Assembly (NCBI GenBank): GCA_903772945.1
Contig: CAICTM010000204.1
Coordinates: 28,298-92,297 of the forward strand
Source: Seminavis robusta
Taxonomy: Eukaryota; Bacillariophyta; Bacillariophyceae; Naviculales; Naviculaceae
DNA length: 64,000 bases
Direction: 5' to 3'
Shown here: piece by piece, positions 44,591-54,607 of the stretch
How positions within the stretch are numbered: the stretch's first letter is position 1
Layout of the letters: each line of letters begins with the position of its first letter
Notes under the pieces: generated by a model
The model's database searches: none
Told to the model about the DNA's origin: nothing
Seen by the model: the letters and a program-made list of their open reading frames with translations, nothing else
Made by a program: the position numbers and the translations under genes

Positions 44591-45464
44591 GCAAAACCAT
44601 CAGTAGTGCAATCTGAATGAAGCAATCAACCCAAGAGGATTTGGAGAATGCTTGTATGTACCATGGGAGTTACTAGCGAGCTGCAAGAATCGAATCTTGA
44701 TGGAAGATAAAGTTGTCGTAGAAACTATTCTTGCTTCCCACCCAACATAACATGTAGGCTGGCCCAAAAACTGGAGTAGCTTGAATGAAGGAGCTGGCTA
44801 CACGTCGTTCTTTGAGGGGTGCCCAGCTCTACCGTACCGGTAAGATTGTACGTGGAAGCACCTTGTTCGGAAAGATCGTCAAGGATGAACCAAAATGGAG
44901 GGTGTTGTCTTGTAGCAAGGACCAACCAGTTGCTGTTTTCCCTGCTTCAGCGTGAAAGCTTCCGTGCATGTAAACTAAACTGACGACCTCCAAGGCGATT
45001 TCTACTCCGGAGCAAGCTACGACAGCCTCGACTTTTGGATTGCCAGCACTCCGAACATTCCATTCCTCCGAGTCGGCTGTTTACAGTACCGGTACCGGTA
45101 GTGGTACTGTTGCCAAGCTCGCTCGTGGTGAACATAGCAGGATGATCAGTCCCTTTCTATACAGTTAGCTAGTTAGTTGTTTTGCCACCATCTTTTCTAG
45201 CCATCCATCCATTCATCCAGCAGGGAATCAAACTCTACTGTACCAACCAGTACGGTACGGAATACGTAGGTGGACCAATCGTCACGAGCAGATCCAGCTC
45301 CTTGCCATCCACTCACTCGCTCGCTCGAGCGTTTGTTTGGCACTCCCAGTAGCTATAGCGGATCCTGACACACGTTCATATACTGCATCATAAGTGTACT
45401 ACGAAATCCCATTCCCAAAGTGTTGCTGTTGCGTTCGCTTCGCTTGCTGCGTTTGCTAGACTCG
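44591..45464. other. Intergenic, no gene recognised
   Basis: Holds a TACCGGTACCGGTA palindrome near 45086-45101. Short ORFs show no features. Confidence 0.45.
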
Positions 45465-46990
45465 TTAGACTCCAACACCACAACAGAGTGCATCATTCTT
45501 TGGTTTTGTGGCCAAATCATCGGCCAGGACACCATTGAGTGTAATTTGTCGTTGTTGTTGTTTCGGTGGTGCTGGAGCAAACGATGGTGATGTCAAGGAG
45601 GAGAGCATGGATCGCGATTCTTCTCGATTCAAACTGTGTGGATCGGCCAGTTTTTGGGAGACACCCCGAATAATGGCATCTTGTTCGGCGGCACTGAGAT
45701 CGTTGGATTTGTTTGGCGGCAGACTGCTACTGTAATAGCGAGGATGATCCTGTGGTCCTGCCGAATGATGTGCCGGTGGATCGACGGGAGCGTAATCGTA
45801 GGTTCCGTATTGGGCCGACTGCGTTCGTGGAATGTACTTGGTTTCCAAACTCTTGTTGGTGGCGGCAGTACGTGCTTGTGTTAGCATAATCGGCGCAGAA
45901 ACCTTGGGAGGAGCCGAGTTGTGTCGTGGTTTTTGTTTCTTTTGTGCGGCATCGGACTGTGAATTTTGATCGTCCTCGTCACCATCGTCTCGATCTGCCA
46001 ATGCCCGTTGTTGTTTGGGGAGGGAAAAGGAGGCGTACATTTTTGGTTTCTTGTCCGTTTGTTTTTTCTTGTTGTCACTCTTCTTGCTGGATTGTCGTTT
46101 GCTCTTGCCACTGTGACTGCTGCTATTGTTGTTCCAGTCTGTTTTGTTTTCCTTTCGGATTTGTTGTAGACTGGCTTTTCGTTTCTGCGATTGACGCTGC
46201 GAGACCATCTTGTCGTGCATTCCGGGATCTCGTACGGGCTCAATATAGAAATAAGTGAGCAATGCGGCACAGACCCACAAAATGACCGCCGCAATGGAAA
46301 CAAGTCCTCCTTGATCCATGACACACGAGGAAGTGCCACTAGTCCCCATGGACGTGCAGAGATCACTGTTGAGCATCAACAAGACGAGTCCATTGCCAAT
46401 GCCGGCAAATAGACATGCCGCAGAGAGAATGTATCGTTGCCATGCGGCCAGACTGAGACAACTGAGCATGAGACTAAAGAGAAACACGGAGAATGCCAGT
46501 AGAATACTGACCACTCCCAGAATCCGGACGGCTTCCATGGTGGGATCGAGAATGTCCTCCAACTGGAGTGTATTGTATCCGACACAGGATCCTTCTCTCC
46601 AATTGCCGACCGTAGCGCGTGTCACGGTATCGTCATCTCCATCCACATAAAAACTGGGCCGCAACCACGTAAACAAGCCCAAGCCAACGGTATGGCGTTC
46701 ATCTGAAAGTGCATCAAAATTGACAAAGTGATCTTCAAAATGACCGAGGTTGGAAGTGTACGTCAAGACGACCAGTCGACACGATGAAATCGAGTAGCAC
46801 GTGCAAATCGTGGCGCCCACCAACGCAAACCATAAGAATGACACGGAACGACCGCCGTGTGGGTAGGAACTAGAAAAATGATACGAAAGTACAAGAGAGT
46901 TGAGGTGAGGTGAGGAGCGATGAGATGAGGAGCGTCTAGCTAGAAAGAGACAAAAGACCAGACTTACCAGAGACCGTGGTATGTGGACAT
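45465..46990 (-). CDS. Four-TM protein with long basic disordered tail
   Basis: Exons 46990-46968 (23 nt) and 46869-45465 (intron GTAAGT...TCTAG, 99 bp) give 475 aa; the first exon adds MSTYHGL and is needed for an ATG. Four helices lie near 17-36, 125-150, 156-176 and 201-222, with a Cys-containing first outer loop holding NWREGSCVGYN. This is a tetraspan layout. The tail (about 225-475) is very polar: Lys-rich (KKSDNKKKQTDKK), Asp-rich, Gln-rich and Pro/Ser-rich, with a Tyr-rich YDYAPVDPPAHH segment. From memory, similar tetraspan proteins are frequent in diatoms but unnamed. The tail could recruit cytoskeleton or membrane. Confidence 0.8.
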
Positions 46991-48454
46991 GATGAACTGT
47001 AAGAGGCTGTACTTCTTCAATGGATGATTGATGGACGGAGGCTAAGAGGCGAAGTAAGTGATGAAGGAACTGTTGAATGATTGATCGAGCCCTTTTTCAG
47101 TATCCGCAGATGGACCACCACCAACAACAACCACGTTGATAGGAAGCTTAGAAGAGACTACTACTGTACTACAGCAACAAGGAGCAGAAGACCGGCAATG
47201 ATGATGAATTGAATTGAATATAAATTACAGTAATTTAGGTGAAGCACATCAAAGAAGGCGAATGCTCACAAATATTTTTCCATCATGTGCTTCTTTCTGG
47301 GTTTGCCGGCTTGATCGGAATTCAACAGAAATTTCAATGCCAATGAACGGAAGCCGGCCCGTTACAAATGGTGGGAAATCGCGGGAATCAGTCATCGCAA
47401 GGGACTGAGTCAAGACTCCGACTCCCACCAAAGTCAAAAGCATGGATCCAAGCATCAAAAGGGATACTCCTGGACAATGGTACCGGTAGCACGAAGGAGC
47501 CAAGGAACCAGGGTAGTTGACGAAGACTCCTACAAAGAGTCCGACTTCCACGTGCATGATCAAGGCCAAAAGTAAAACTTCAAACGAAGGAGGAGACGAG
47601 GAGGTCGAGGAGGTTTCCAGGGTAGAGCTGTAGAGCTACAGTAGAATTGACCTTCGCTCCCTGAGCCAAAATGGCTCGAGCTTAGTACAATACATACAGC
47701 CATGCATTCATTCCCAAGTCTACTAGCAGCTGGGTCGGGAGGCTCGTGGTGCTTCAGGGCCAATCCCAAGCACTTATTTGTGGCTTCGGCACTTCATCGC
47801 TGTCAATTTAGTTCCTGAGACTCCGTGTACGAGGTTACTGACTGCGTGGTGGTTTTGTTGCTTCTGAATACCCTGGGAAGAATTCCAATGCGAATCTGTC
47901 TTTTCTTGTCGCTCACGTTGCTTGCTCTAGAACTGTGGGCATGCATTTTGCTTAGACTACACGGCACGTGTAGTTGTTATTCTTAGAATGGAGGAGGAAC
48001 CCGGTGGAATGCCATGGCTGTGAAAATGCCAAAGATCCTGTTCTGTCTCGATCATGGTACGGTACCATGAAGCCAAAATTCATTGAGCTAGCTAGCTAGA
48101 CGATCCACAGAGGGCAGAATGGCAGCAAAGTGGCCAGCTACCGGTGGAAGGCCAAGCTACATGTACAGTAGACTGTGTCAAACTTGAAAGGTTGTCTGCT
48201 ATAATAAAAGAAGTCAAACTTTCAGTATCCACGAATGCACGTCATTCATAGGCCACGTCACATACACGTACCGGTACCGGTTCAACAAACTCTCTTTTCT
48301 CGCTTCAACGAACTGGCACACTGGCACCGGTGCGGGTAGGCACTGGTCCGTGTAACAACGGAACTTCAAACCCCACGAGCAAATAAATGATGGACCAAGT
48401 CATTGATTGAATGCAGCCCTGTTGCTCTTTGTTACCTCCAATCCAGATAGATAG
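46991..48454. other. Intergenic; one weak small ORF
   Basis: About 1.46 kb. A TAGC run lies near 48085-48098 and an ACCGGTACCGG palindrome near 48271-48281. The only ORF of interest is the hydrophobic one at 47249-47557. Confidence 0.45.
47249..47557 (-). CDS. Possible small membrane protein
   Basis: A 102-codon frame from ATG 47557. It has two hydrophobic stretches (VEVGLFVGVFVNYPG and VSLLMLGSMLLTLVGVGVL) and a polar tail. The GLFVGVFVNYPG segment looks protein-like, but there is no homologue that I recognise and no transcript logic. It may be a fragment of an older membrane-protein gene. Low confidence. Confidence 0.25.
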   Translation of the reverse strand: MHVEVGLFVGVFVNYPGSLAPSCYRYHCPGVSLLMLGSMLLTLVGVGVLTQSLAMTDSRDFPPFVTGRLPFIGIEISVEFRSSRQTQKEAHDGKIFVSIRLL

Positions 48455-48910
48455 ATGAGTTCGACAACTGATGCAGATGCCAAGCCTGGAACAGGCGATG
48501 CCTCCTCCCAACAGGAGGGTGGCTCAAAGGTGAAACAGGCTCTCGAGGGAGCTGGAGAGGTGGCGGTGTTGGCGGCCGAAACGGTGGCCGATGCACTGAC
48601 CGATGGACTCTACTCCACCGTAAAGTACAGCGATGAAGCGGTCGATAACAACGAAGCCACTGTCAAAAACATCGAGGAGAGCAAAGCGGACAAAAAGCAA
48701 AAAGAAGACGAAGAGTTTGATGCCGATGTAGAGCTTGCCGGCGAAATCACGGCCAATGTCCTCACCGGGGGACTGTATGGAATTGTCAGTTCCGGAATAG
48801 ACATGGTCTTTGGCGACGACGACTCGGACGACGAAGAAAAAAAGGCCAAAAAGGAAATGAAAAAACAGATGAAAAAGGAAAAGAAAGAAAAAAAGAAACA
48901 AGAGAAATAG
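48455..48910 (+). CDS. Small acidic/Lys-rich protein with two amphipathic repeats
   Basis: A single exon of 151 aa from ATG 48455. Two related segments stand out: about 33-60 (AAETVADALTDGLYSTV) and about 93-118 (AGEITANVLTGGLYGIV), so an internal duplication is likely. Between and after them the chain is charged, with DDDSDDEE followed by a C-terminal Lys/Glu tail of about 30 residues. The amphipathic, Ala-rich helices might bind lipid or form a coiled coil. No family recognised. Confidence 0.7.
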   Translation: MSSTTDADAKPGTGDASSQQEGGSKVKQALEGAGEVAVLAAETVADALTDGLYSTVKYSDEAVDNNEATVKNIEESKADKKQKEDEEFDADVELAGEITANVLTGGLYGIVSSGIDMVFGDDDSDDEEKKAKKEMKKQMKKEKKEKKKQEK

Positions 48911-49287
48911 AATTCGCTTGTGACAAATAAATTTCTCACCATCTGTGCGAATGGTTTCCGTCGTAAAGCCATCACTGACCGTGTCAACCCATCATAGACT
49001 TGACTCGTCGCATGCTGTATTTTTGTAGTTGATGGTACCCCTGACTTGAATCTTTATGTAAGGCGGTCCAGCAAATATTCGGGGTGGTCGATAGTGCAAT
49101 CAATTGTGCTCCAATTTCCCATGGCGATACCACCAATTCCCTCTGAGGGCTATCTCCAACTATCTCCTCATGGCTCAGTCAGCTACCGGTGGGTCGCGAA
49201 AAAATGTGTATCTAGTTAGTGGATTGGATATCCACTCGACACATTAGAAGAACACAATCGCATACATGCAGAGTTGATCTGTCACTC
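48911..49287. other. Intergenic, includes edge of the CRAL-TRIO duplication
   Basis: From about 49160 on, the sequence resembles 49830 onward (the region downstream of the CRAL-TRIO gene), so the duplicated block extends past the stop codon. Otherwise nothing seen. Confidence 0.5.
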
Positions 49288-49804
49288 TCACAGAGAGAAG
49301 GCAGCCTCGTTTCTGAACCTCCTCTCCAAACATTCTTCAAACCGGAGCTTCAACAAATTTCTAGCGATCTCAGCCCCTGGTGCGTAGTAGACAGTGTCCA
49401 ACCGCCCAAGGCCACATATATTCCCAACAGAAATCGTTGAATGAAGCTTTGAGGGCGAGTACTGTTTGACCATTGACACCAGCAATGTGAAACACAAGCC
49501 GGTATGAAAGCAACCGGACAGTTTCACATGAAAAGGATAGACAGTACCCAATTCGATCCACATCTTCTTAAAAATCTGCAGCCCATAGTTTTTGCTCCAT
49601 TCGAATCCTTTGCACTCGATAATGAACACAATACCCATTCTGATAGCGTCGAGATCCGATGACATGCATTGATAGAGAGAGACTGTGTAGTATACAGTAC
49701 TGCATCAACAGACACCATTGACCCACGACACCTCGACTGGTCGTTCTACAGGCATTCCGTACAGCGTAGGAGTTGGGCTCCGCAGCAATCCGCACAAATA
49801 TCAA
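49288..49804 (-). pseudogene. Broken partial duplicate of CRAL-TRIO gene
   Basis: The last 125 codons (49665-49288) are an open frame closely similar to the end of the gene at 49958-51031: FHTGLCFTLLVSMVKQY against FHTGLCFTLMVSMVKQY, and RFRNEAAFSL against RYRNEASFSL. Upstream the similarity continues weakly to about 49804 but in another frame, and the first 230 or so residues are absent. It is therefore a 5'-truncated, frameshifted tandem copy. By eye the DNA identity is roughly 80%. The preserved end suggests either recent decay or use as a short protein. Confidence 0.65.
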
Positions 49805-49957
49805 CAGCCTTGCCCTTTCATTTTCTCCTATCTTCCCCTTGGCTCAGTCAGCCAGCTTATCTAGCTACTATAGTGTTATGGTTGAAAATCCAATGGATTC
49901 ATCGGAAGAACACAGTTGCATACATGTACAACAGAATGCAGATTTCATCTGTCACTC

Positions 49958-51031
49958 TCACAGAGAGAAGGAAGCCTCATTTCTGTACCTCCTGTCCAAG
50001 GATTCTCCCAATCGGAGCTTCAGCACATTTCTAGCAAACTCAACCCCTGGTGAGTAGTAGACATTGTCCAATCGCCCAAGGCTGCATAGATTCCCAACAG
50101 TAAACTTGGAATGGACTTTGGCGGGCAAATACTGTTTGACCATTGACACCATCAACGTGAAACACAAACCAGTATGAAAACAACGCATCTGTTTGAATTG
50201 AAAAGGATAGACCGTACCCAATTCGAGCCAGAACTTTTTGAAAATCTGCAGTCCAAAGTGTTTGCTCCATTCAAAGCCTTCACACTCCACAATGTACACA
50301 ACACCACTTCTGATGGCTTCCAGATCCGGCGACATGCAATGATTCACGTAGTAGATTGCGCTCAGCCAAGTTGCCATGGCACCCGGTTTCGTGTTGAGGG
50401 TTTTGGCGTACAGCTTGGCAGTGTCAAACACCAAGACATATGTCCCATACACATGGTTGAAACTGAATGATAGGAGAAGCTCGGGGAATAGATCCATAAA
50501 GTCATGGATAGCTTGCCTTCCATGCTCGTAGGTATCCAAGATTCCATACTCTTGTCTAAGGCCCTGCATCTGGTGTGCTCGCTCTAGAGACGCTGCAGTA
50601 TCGCCTTGGTCAATCAATGCTAGTTGAGCTACCCAAAAGTCAGAGACGGAATCCAGCTCCGGTTCATCTTCAATGGCTTGTTTAATGTCGAGAGCCCATT
50701 GGCGCTCCGCATGGGTGAGTTGCATTCGACGATGATCAAAAGGACCAAGTGGCAACTCAACGGCAGCAGGGCCTGCGGGATTGACATCCTCCTCCTGCTC
50801 CTCCTCTTCCTCACTTTCACTGCTGTCACTTTCATCTTGAACGTTGTCGATTTCGTCGTCGTTGGCTCCATTATCGTTCACGGCTACTAGTACAGCTTCC
50901 GCATTGGCACCATCTGCCACGACTTCTTCCTGCCAAAGATCCAGTCCTTCGTCTGGTACCTGAGGTGGACGTTGGTTGGAGCCAGCATCATCATGCCTTC
51001 TGAAATCTTCGTCTTGGGCTGCTGCTTGCAT
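49958..51031 (-). CDS. CRAL-TRIO (Sec14-like) domain protein
   Basis: A single exon of 357 aa from ATG 51031. Residues about 35-85 are acidic and disordered (SESEEEEEQEED). An N-terminal helical part follows (QWALDIKQAIEDEPELDSVSD), then the CRAL-TRIO-like core: GVVYIVECEGFEWS, a helix with FWLELGTVYPFQFKQ, FHTGLCFTLMVSMVKQYLP, HSKFTVG, and the end RYRNEASFSL. This order matches Sec14-type lipid-transfer domains, and the terminal NEA(S/T)FSL is, from memory, typical of the diatom branch. It would bind a hydrophobic ligand such as a phosphoinositide or retinoid-like lipid. A broken tandem copy lies just downstream. Confidence 0.8.
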   Translation of the reverse strand: MQAAAQDEDFRRHDDAGSNQRPPQVPDEGLDLWQEEVVADGANAEAVLVAVNDNGANDDEIDNVQDESDSSESEEEEEQEEDVNPAGPAAVELPLGPFDHRRMQLTHAERQWALDIKQAIEDEPELDSVSDFWVAQLALIDQGDTAASLERAHQMQGLRQEYGILDTYEHGRQAIHDFMDLFPELLLSFSFNHVYGTYVLVFDTAKLYAKTLNTKPGAMATWLSAIYYVNHCMSPDLEAIRSGVVYIVECEGFEWSKHFGLQIFKKFWLELGTVYPFQFKQMRCFHTGLCFTLMVSMVKQYLPAKVHSKFTVGNLCSLGRLDNVYYSPGVEFARNVLKLRLGESLDRRYRNEASFSL

Positions 51032-52618
51032 CGTGATGCCTAAAGATGAAATGAATTTACTGGTAGAAGACAATCAAACTGCTGCTAGGTTCCACGTGTG
51101 GAGCTTCCTTTTCTCAGAAGATGATGAGTAGCCACCGCAAAATAAATTTGTGTAAGCAAGCAGTAGCTCCCTTTTCTTGAAAGGTTCGGGGTCCTTTTGA
51201 GGAGCCAAGCCATACGAACCCGATAGCCTACGGTAGTCTACCGTCCCAGCGCCGAGGAGAAGCAAACGAGACAACGAGACCCTTGCATTCTCGCTCTTGC
51301 AACTCTAAAGCTATCGTGCCGTACATGTAGTCTCACCACCTTCGGAGATTTACTTTTGTTCAGGCTTTTCCGGAAGTGCGATCTGGCAACCAAAGCACTA
51401 TTTTAATTAATAATGCTTCTCATTTGGGACTCTGATTCACAGTACAAGAATAGCTTTTGTACAATTTCAAGAGACTATCCTCGACCACTTTTACATTATA
51501 CTGCTGCTCGGCATAAAAAACTACTCCGTGTAACTAGCTAGCTAGATAGACAACTACTCGGAGTAGTAACAGTTACTGTTGATTAAAAGAGTACAGTCCT
51601 CAGTACTCTGGAGTACCAGTTAGTTAACCAGTAGCCATAGTTTCCGACTTTCGACAACTCTGGAGTATGTATCCTCATAACGCTTCAACGTGATCTTGTG
51701 TTCGAGTTCTCAGGGCATTCTCTAGTAGATTCGTTCGTCCTAAAATTCGTTCTAAATCTATTTTAGAACGAATTTTTAGGACAAAAGCAATCTTTAACTC
51801 GAATTCGTCCTAAATTTCGTCCTATTTTTAGGACGAATTTTATTTTCTCGTCATATTTCAGAAAAATAGGACGAATTATTTCGACTCGTCCTAACACTCG
51901 TCTTAACATGACCTCTAAATCCTTGAGTCTCCTTTGATGACATCACATGCCATAACATGACTGAGTTAACAAGACTGAAAGATTGCAGCGCTACTGAAGC
52001 TAGCTAGCTAGCTTTAAAGCTAGTACCGGTAGCTACAGTGTACCGGCACCCAGATAACAAACTCCAACAGTTACGGTATACTACAGAGGTTCTTCGTGGG
52101 AAGCAGAGGTTCTTTGTGGGAAGCTCCTAGCCTCACTATCAAGACCACTTTAATAGGCCGATAGAGGAGAGGTGCCTGCAGGCCGAGTTTTGAGACCAGC
52201 TTTTTAGAGACTGAAACTCGTCCGTCCTAAAACTCGTCCTATCTTAAGTCTGGTTTTAGAACGAGTTTTTTAGAGATTGCCAATTCGTCCTAAGAATAGG
52301 ACGAGAAAATAGGACGAGCAGTTAGGACGAGAAAATAGGACGAGAATGAGTAGAGAATGCCCTCATGGTGCGGTCGTGCGGGCAATCCATCCATCCAGGT
52401 TCTCCTTCTTTCTTGGATTCCTCGTCTCAAGATGTTTAATTGGCTTGCTGGCTTATTGCTTCAAACTGACGTCATTTGGCCATCAACCTCCCCTCAACAA
52501 CATGTTTTGTTGACGCCCAACCTCCAACAAGGATCCATCATACGGTATCTTACATGTATTGACTGTTGCGTGCCAGTGTCTGTCTATCCTGTCCTGTCCT
52601 GTCCTGTCCACCATCATC
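51032..52618. other. Intergenic with TIR element
   Basis: Contains the inverted-repeat element at 51712-52363, a TAGC run near 51998-52013 and a GTCCT microsatellite (about 52590-52609) just before the DUF1415 start. Confidence 0.55.
51712..52363. mobile_element. Non-autonomous TIR element with internal GGACGA repeats
   Basis: The ends AGGGCATTCTCTA (51712-51724) and TAGAGAATGCCCT (52351-52363) are perfect inverted repeats. Inside, many copies of TCGTCCTAA and its complement TTAGGACGA occur in both orientations near each end (51735-51905 and 52215-52345), making subterminal palindromes. The centre (51910-52200) is unrelated. It has no coding capacity. It resembles large MITE or foldback families whose subterminal motifs bind transposase. 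No clear target-site duplication is seen. Confidence 0.65.
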
Positions 52619-53887
52619 ATGATGTTCAGTCTCCACTATGTTTGCTCGTATCTCTTGCTCTCCAGTGTTGTGTGGTGCAGCGATGCCTTCCAGTTGCTGC
52701 CGTCTTCTCCTCCAAGCCAACGGTTTTCTTCTTCCGCCCTTTCTGTGGCGACCGATCCACAAGAGAAGTTGAAATTGAGTGTGGAATCTTTTCAAGCCGA
52801 ACATCCTTCAGCTAAAATTTTGGAATGCGATGCGGCACAAGTCCAAACGATGAATGCGGCGCTCTGGAGTACATTGGCAACCATGAGCCAATCGGATGAT
52901 GCCCAACACGTGTGCATGACATTTCCCCAAATTCCACTGAGCGCGCTCACGTCCTTTATATCCGATTATGCCATGCTACGGTTGGACGATCGATTAATGG
53001 CGCAGTTGCCCGAGCTGGAACGCATTCAGATCTCGCTCTTGCAACAACACGACACAGTGGTGCAGCCGGCCTTGGTGATTCAAACACAATCACGAACATC
53101 ACAACAATCCACTCCTCCACAACTACTACTGATGGACGAACAAAAGTGCACGGCTGCCTTGAAAGAATTTGTCAATGGCACAGTCGTCGGATTGGGTGCG
53201 TGCCCGTATACGAAAACACCGGATTGGAGTGCCACGGGGTTGGAAAAACGAGGCGTGACTCCAGGACCTGTCGCCTACAATTTTTGTGCCGACGCCGATG
53301 CGTGTGCGGCCGTCGCGGCCTTTTGGGAATCCGTCTCGGAATTGTTGGCGACTCCCGAAACGGAAATCAGTACCACCCTACTCAGTTTACCGGCGATTGG
53401 CGCAGGACTTACACCGCAGGATCACGATCGATTTGCCGCCGTCGTCGAATTGATCAGTCGCAATTTGTGTCTCTTTCGCGGTGATGGTGCCGTCGGATTG
53501 GTGCATTTTCATCCGGCATACACCCGCACAAAGATTCATCCCGCCAATTTACCCGCGTTTGGGCATTTGCCACCACAATCGTGGCTTCCCGCCATGTTAC
53601 AACACAATAATGGACAAGACGATATTGCACAAAGTATGAGTGAAAACGATTGGTTCTTGTCCAATTACCAACGACGCGCTCCTCACACCATGATTAACAT
53701 ATTGCGTGTCACGCAATTGAATGCCGCCGTGGGAGCCAAGAGTATTGTCGATTTGCCATTAGCTGATGGAACCACTCAAAAGGCGTCGGGGATTACACTT
53801 TACAGCAAAAATGCCATAAGATTGGCCGAACAAGGAAAAGATGCCTTGGATGCTGCCATGGAGGCTATTTGGGAAAAGTATCAGTAA
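52619..53887 (+). CDS. DUF1415-type protein with plastid-like presequence
   Basis: A single exon of 422 aa from ATG 52619. The first 25 residues are a signal peptide ending ...WCSDAF, close to the A-S-A-F junction of diatom plastid presequences (Phe at +1), followed by a Ser/Pro/Arg-rich transit-like stretch. After a diverged N-terminal domain, the C-terminal half carries the DUF1415 pattern: FVNGTVVGLGACPYTK, then VHFHPAY and a late RRAPHTMINILR. The bacterial family (often near 190 aa) has no proven reaction. An import to the plastid stroma is inferred from the leader only. Confidence 0.8.
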   Translation: MMFSLHYVCSYLLLSSVVWCSDAFQLLPSSPPSQRFSSSALSVATDPQEKLKLSVESFQAEHPSAKILECDAAQVQTMNAALWSTLATMSQSDDAQHVCMTFPQIPLSALTSFISDYAMLRLDDRLMAQLPELERIQISLLQQHDTVVQPALVIQTQSRTSQQSTPPQLLLMDEQKCTAALKEFVNGTVVGLGACPYTKTPDWSATGLEKRGVTPGPVAYNFCADADACAAVAAFWESVSELLATPETEISTTLLSLPAIGAGLTPQDHDRFAAVVELISRNLCLFRGDGAVGLVHFHPAYTRTKIHPANLPAFGHLPPQSWLPAMLQHNNGQDDIAQSMSENDWFLSNYQRRAPHTMINILRVTQLNAAVGAKSIVDLPLADGTTQKASGITLYSKNAIRLAEQGKDALDAAMEAIWEKYQ

Positions 53888-54607
53888 CACATGACGAGCA
53901 AGGCTCCATAGTGTAGTCAGTGCATTGTTTGGATAGTCACATGCATGTATAGTTAGTTGTTGACTTGGTTTCATGTCGATCTTGCTCAAGGCCAAGGGAA
54001 CAAAGTAAGACGCAACTTGCTTTCTAAGCAGGTGTCAAGTAGACGTTCAAGTAGACGTTCAGCCAAGGATGCAGACTTTGGCCTCAGGTCTCCTTGATAG
54101 TTTTTGCATTGGTTCCTGTACTGTAGATTGTGGATGAAAGCTGGCTGGGCACAAAAGACGCAGTTTTTAGATGCCGGACTGACGGCCAGCCAGGGCCGAT
54201 TTGAATATAGCTTTGGCCGCTCTGACCACAATTGCTTCTCTTTGGTATCAACAAGGCAAAGACATGCCGATGCAGTTGCAAGTTGCAGATTGTTGGGCGG
54301 CGCATTTGGCACCACGGGGTTTCGAGGATTGTCCCCAGAGCATTCTTGGCAAGTCGAAGATCCCAAAGTTCCATCCCACCCATAGATGATCGACGAGAAG
54401 CCCGCGGAAGGGGTTGTAAACAACAGCGAGCTGGCTGCAGGCGCACTACCGTGTCGTCATAAATGAATGCTTTATAGCTTTTATTTAAAAATGCAAGGAC
54501 TCCCCACCACAGAGACAGTCCCGGAAAATGCAACTCGTCATCGAACATCATCACAAATCCATACAGTAATATTGCACAGTACCCACAGCTTGCCATCATG
54601 TGCCTTT
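53888..54607. other. Intergenic between convergent genes
   Basis: A short tandem AAGTAGACGTTC repeat lies at about 54038-54061. Overlapping ORFs on both strands (54086-54629) have no domain and are not called. Confidence 0.5.
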
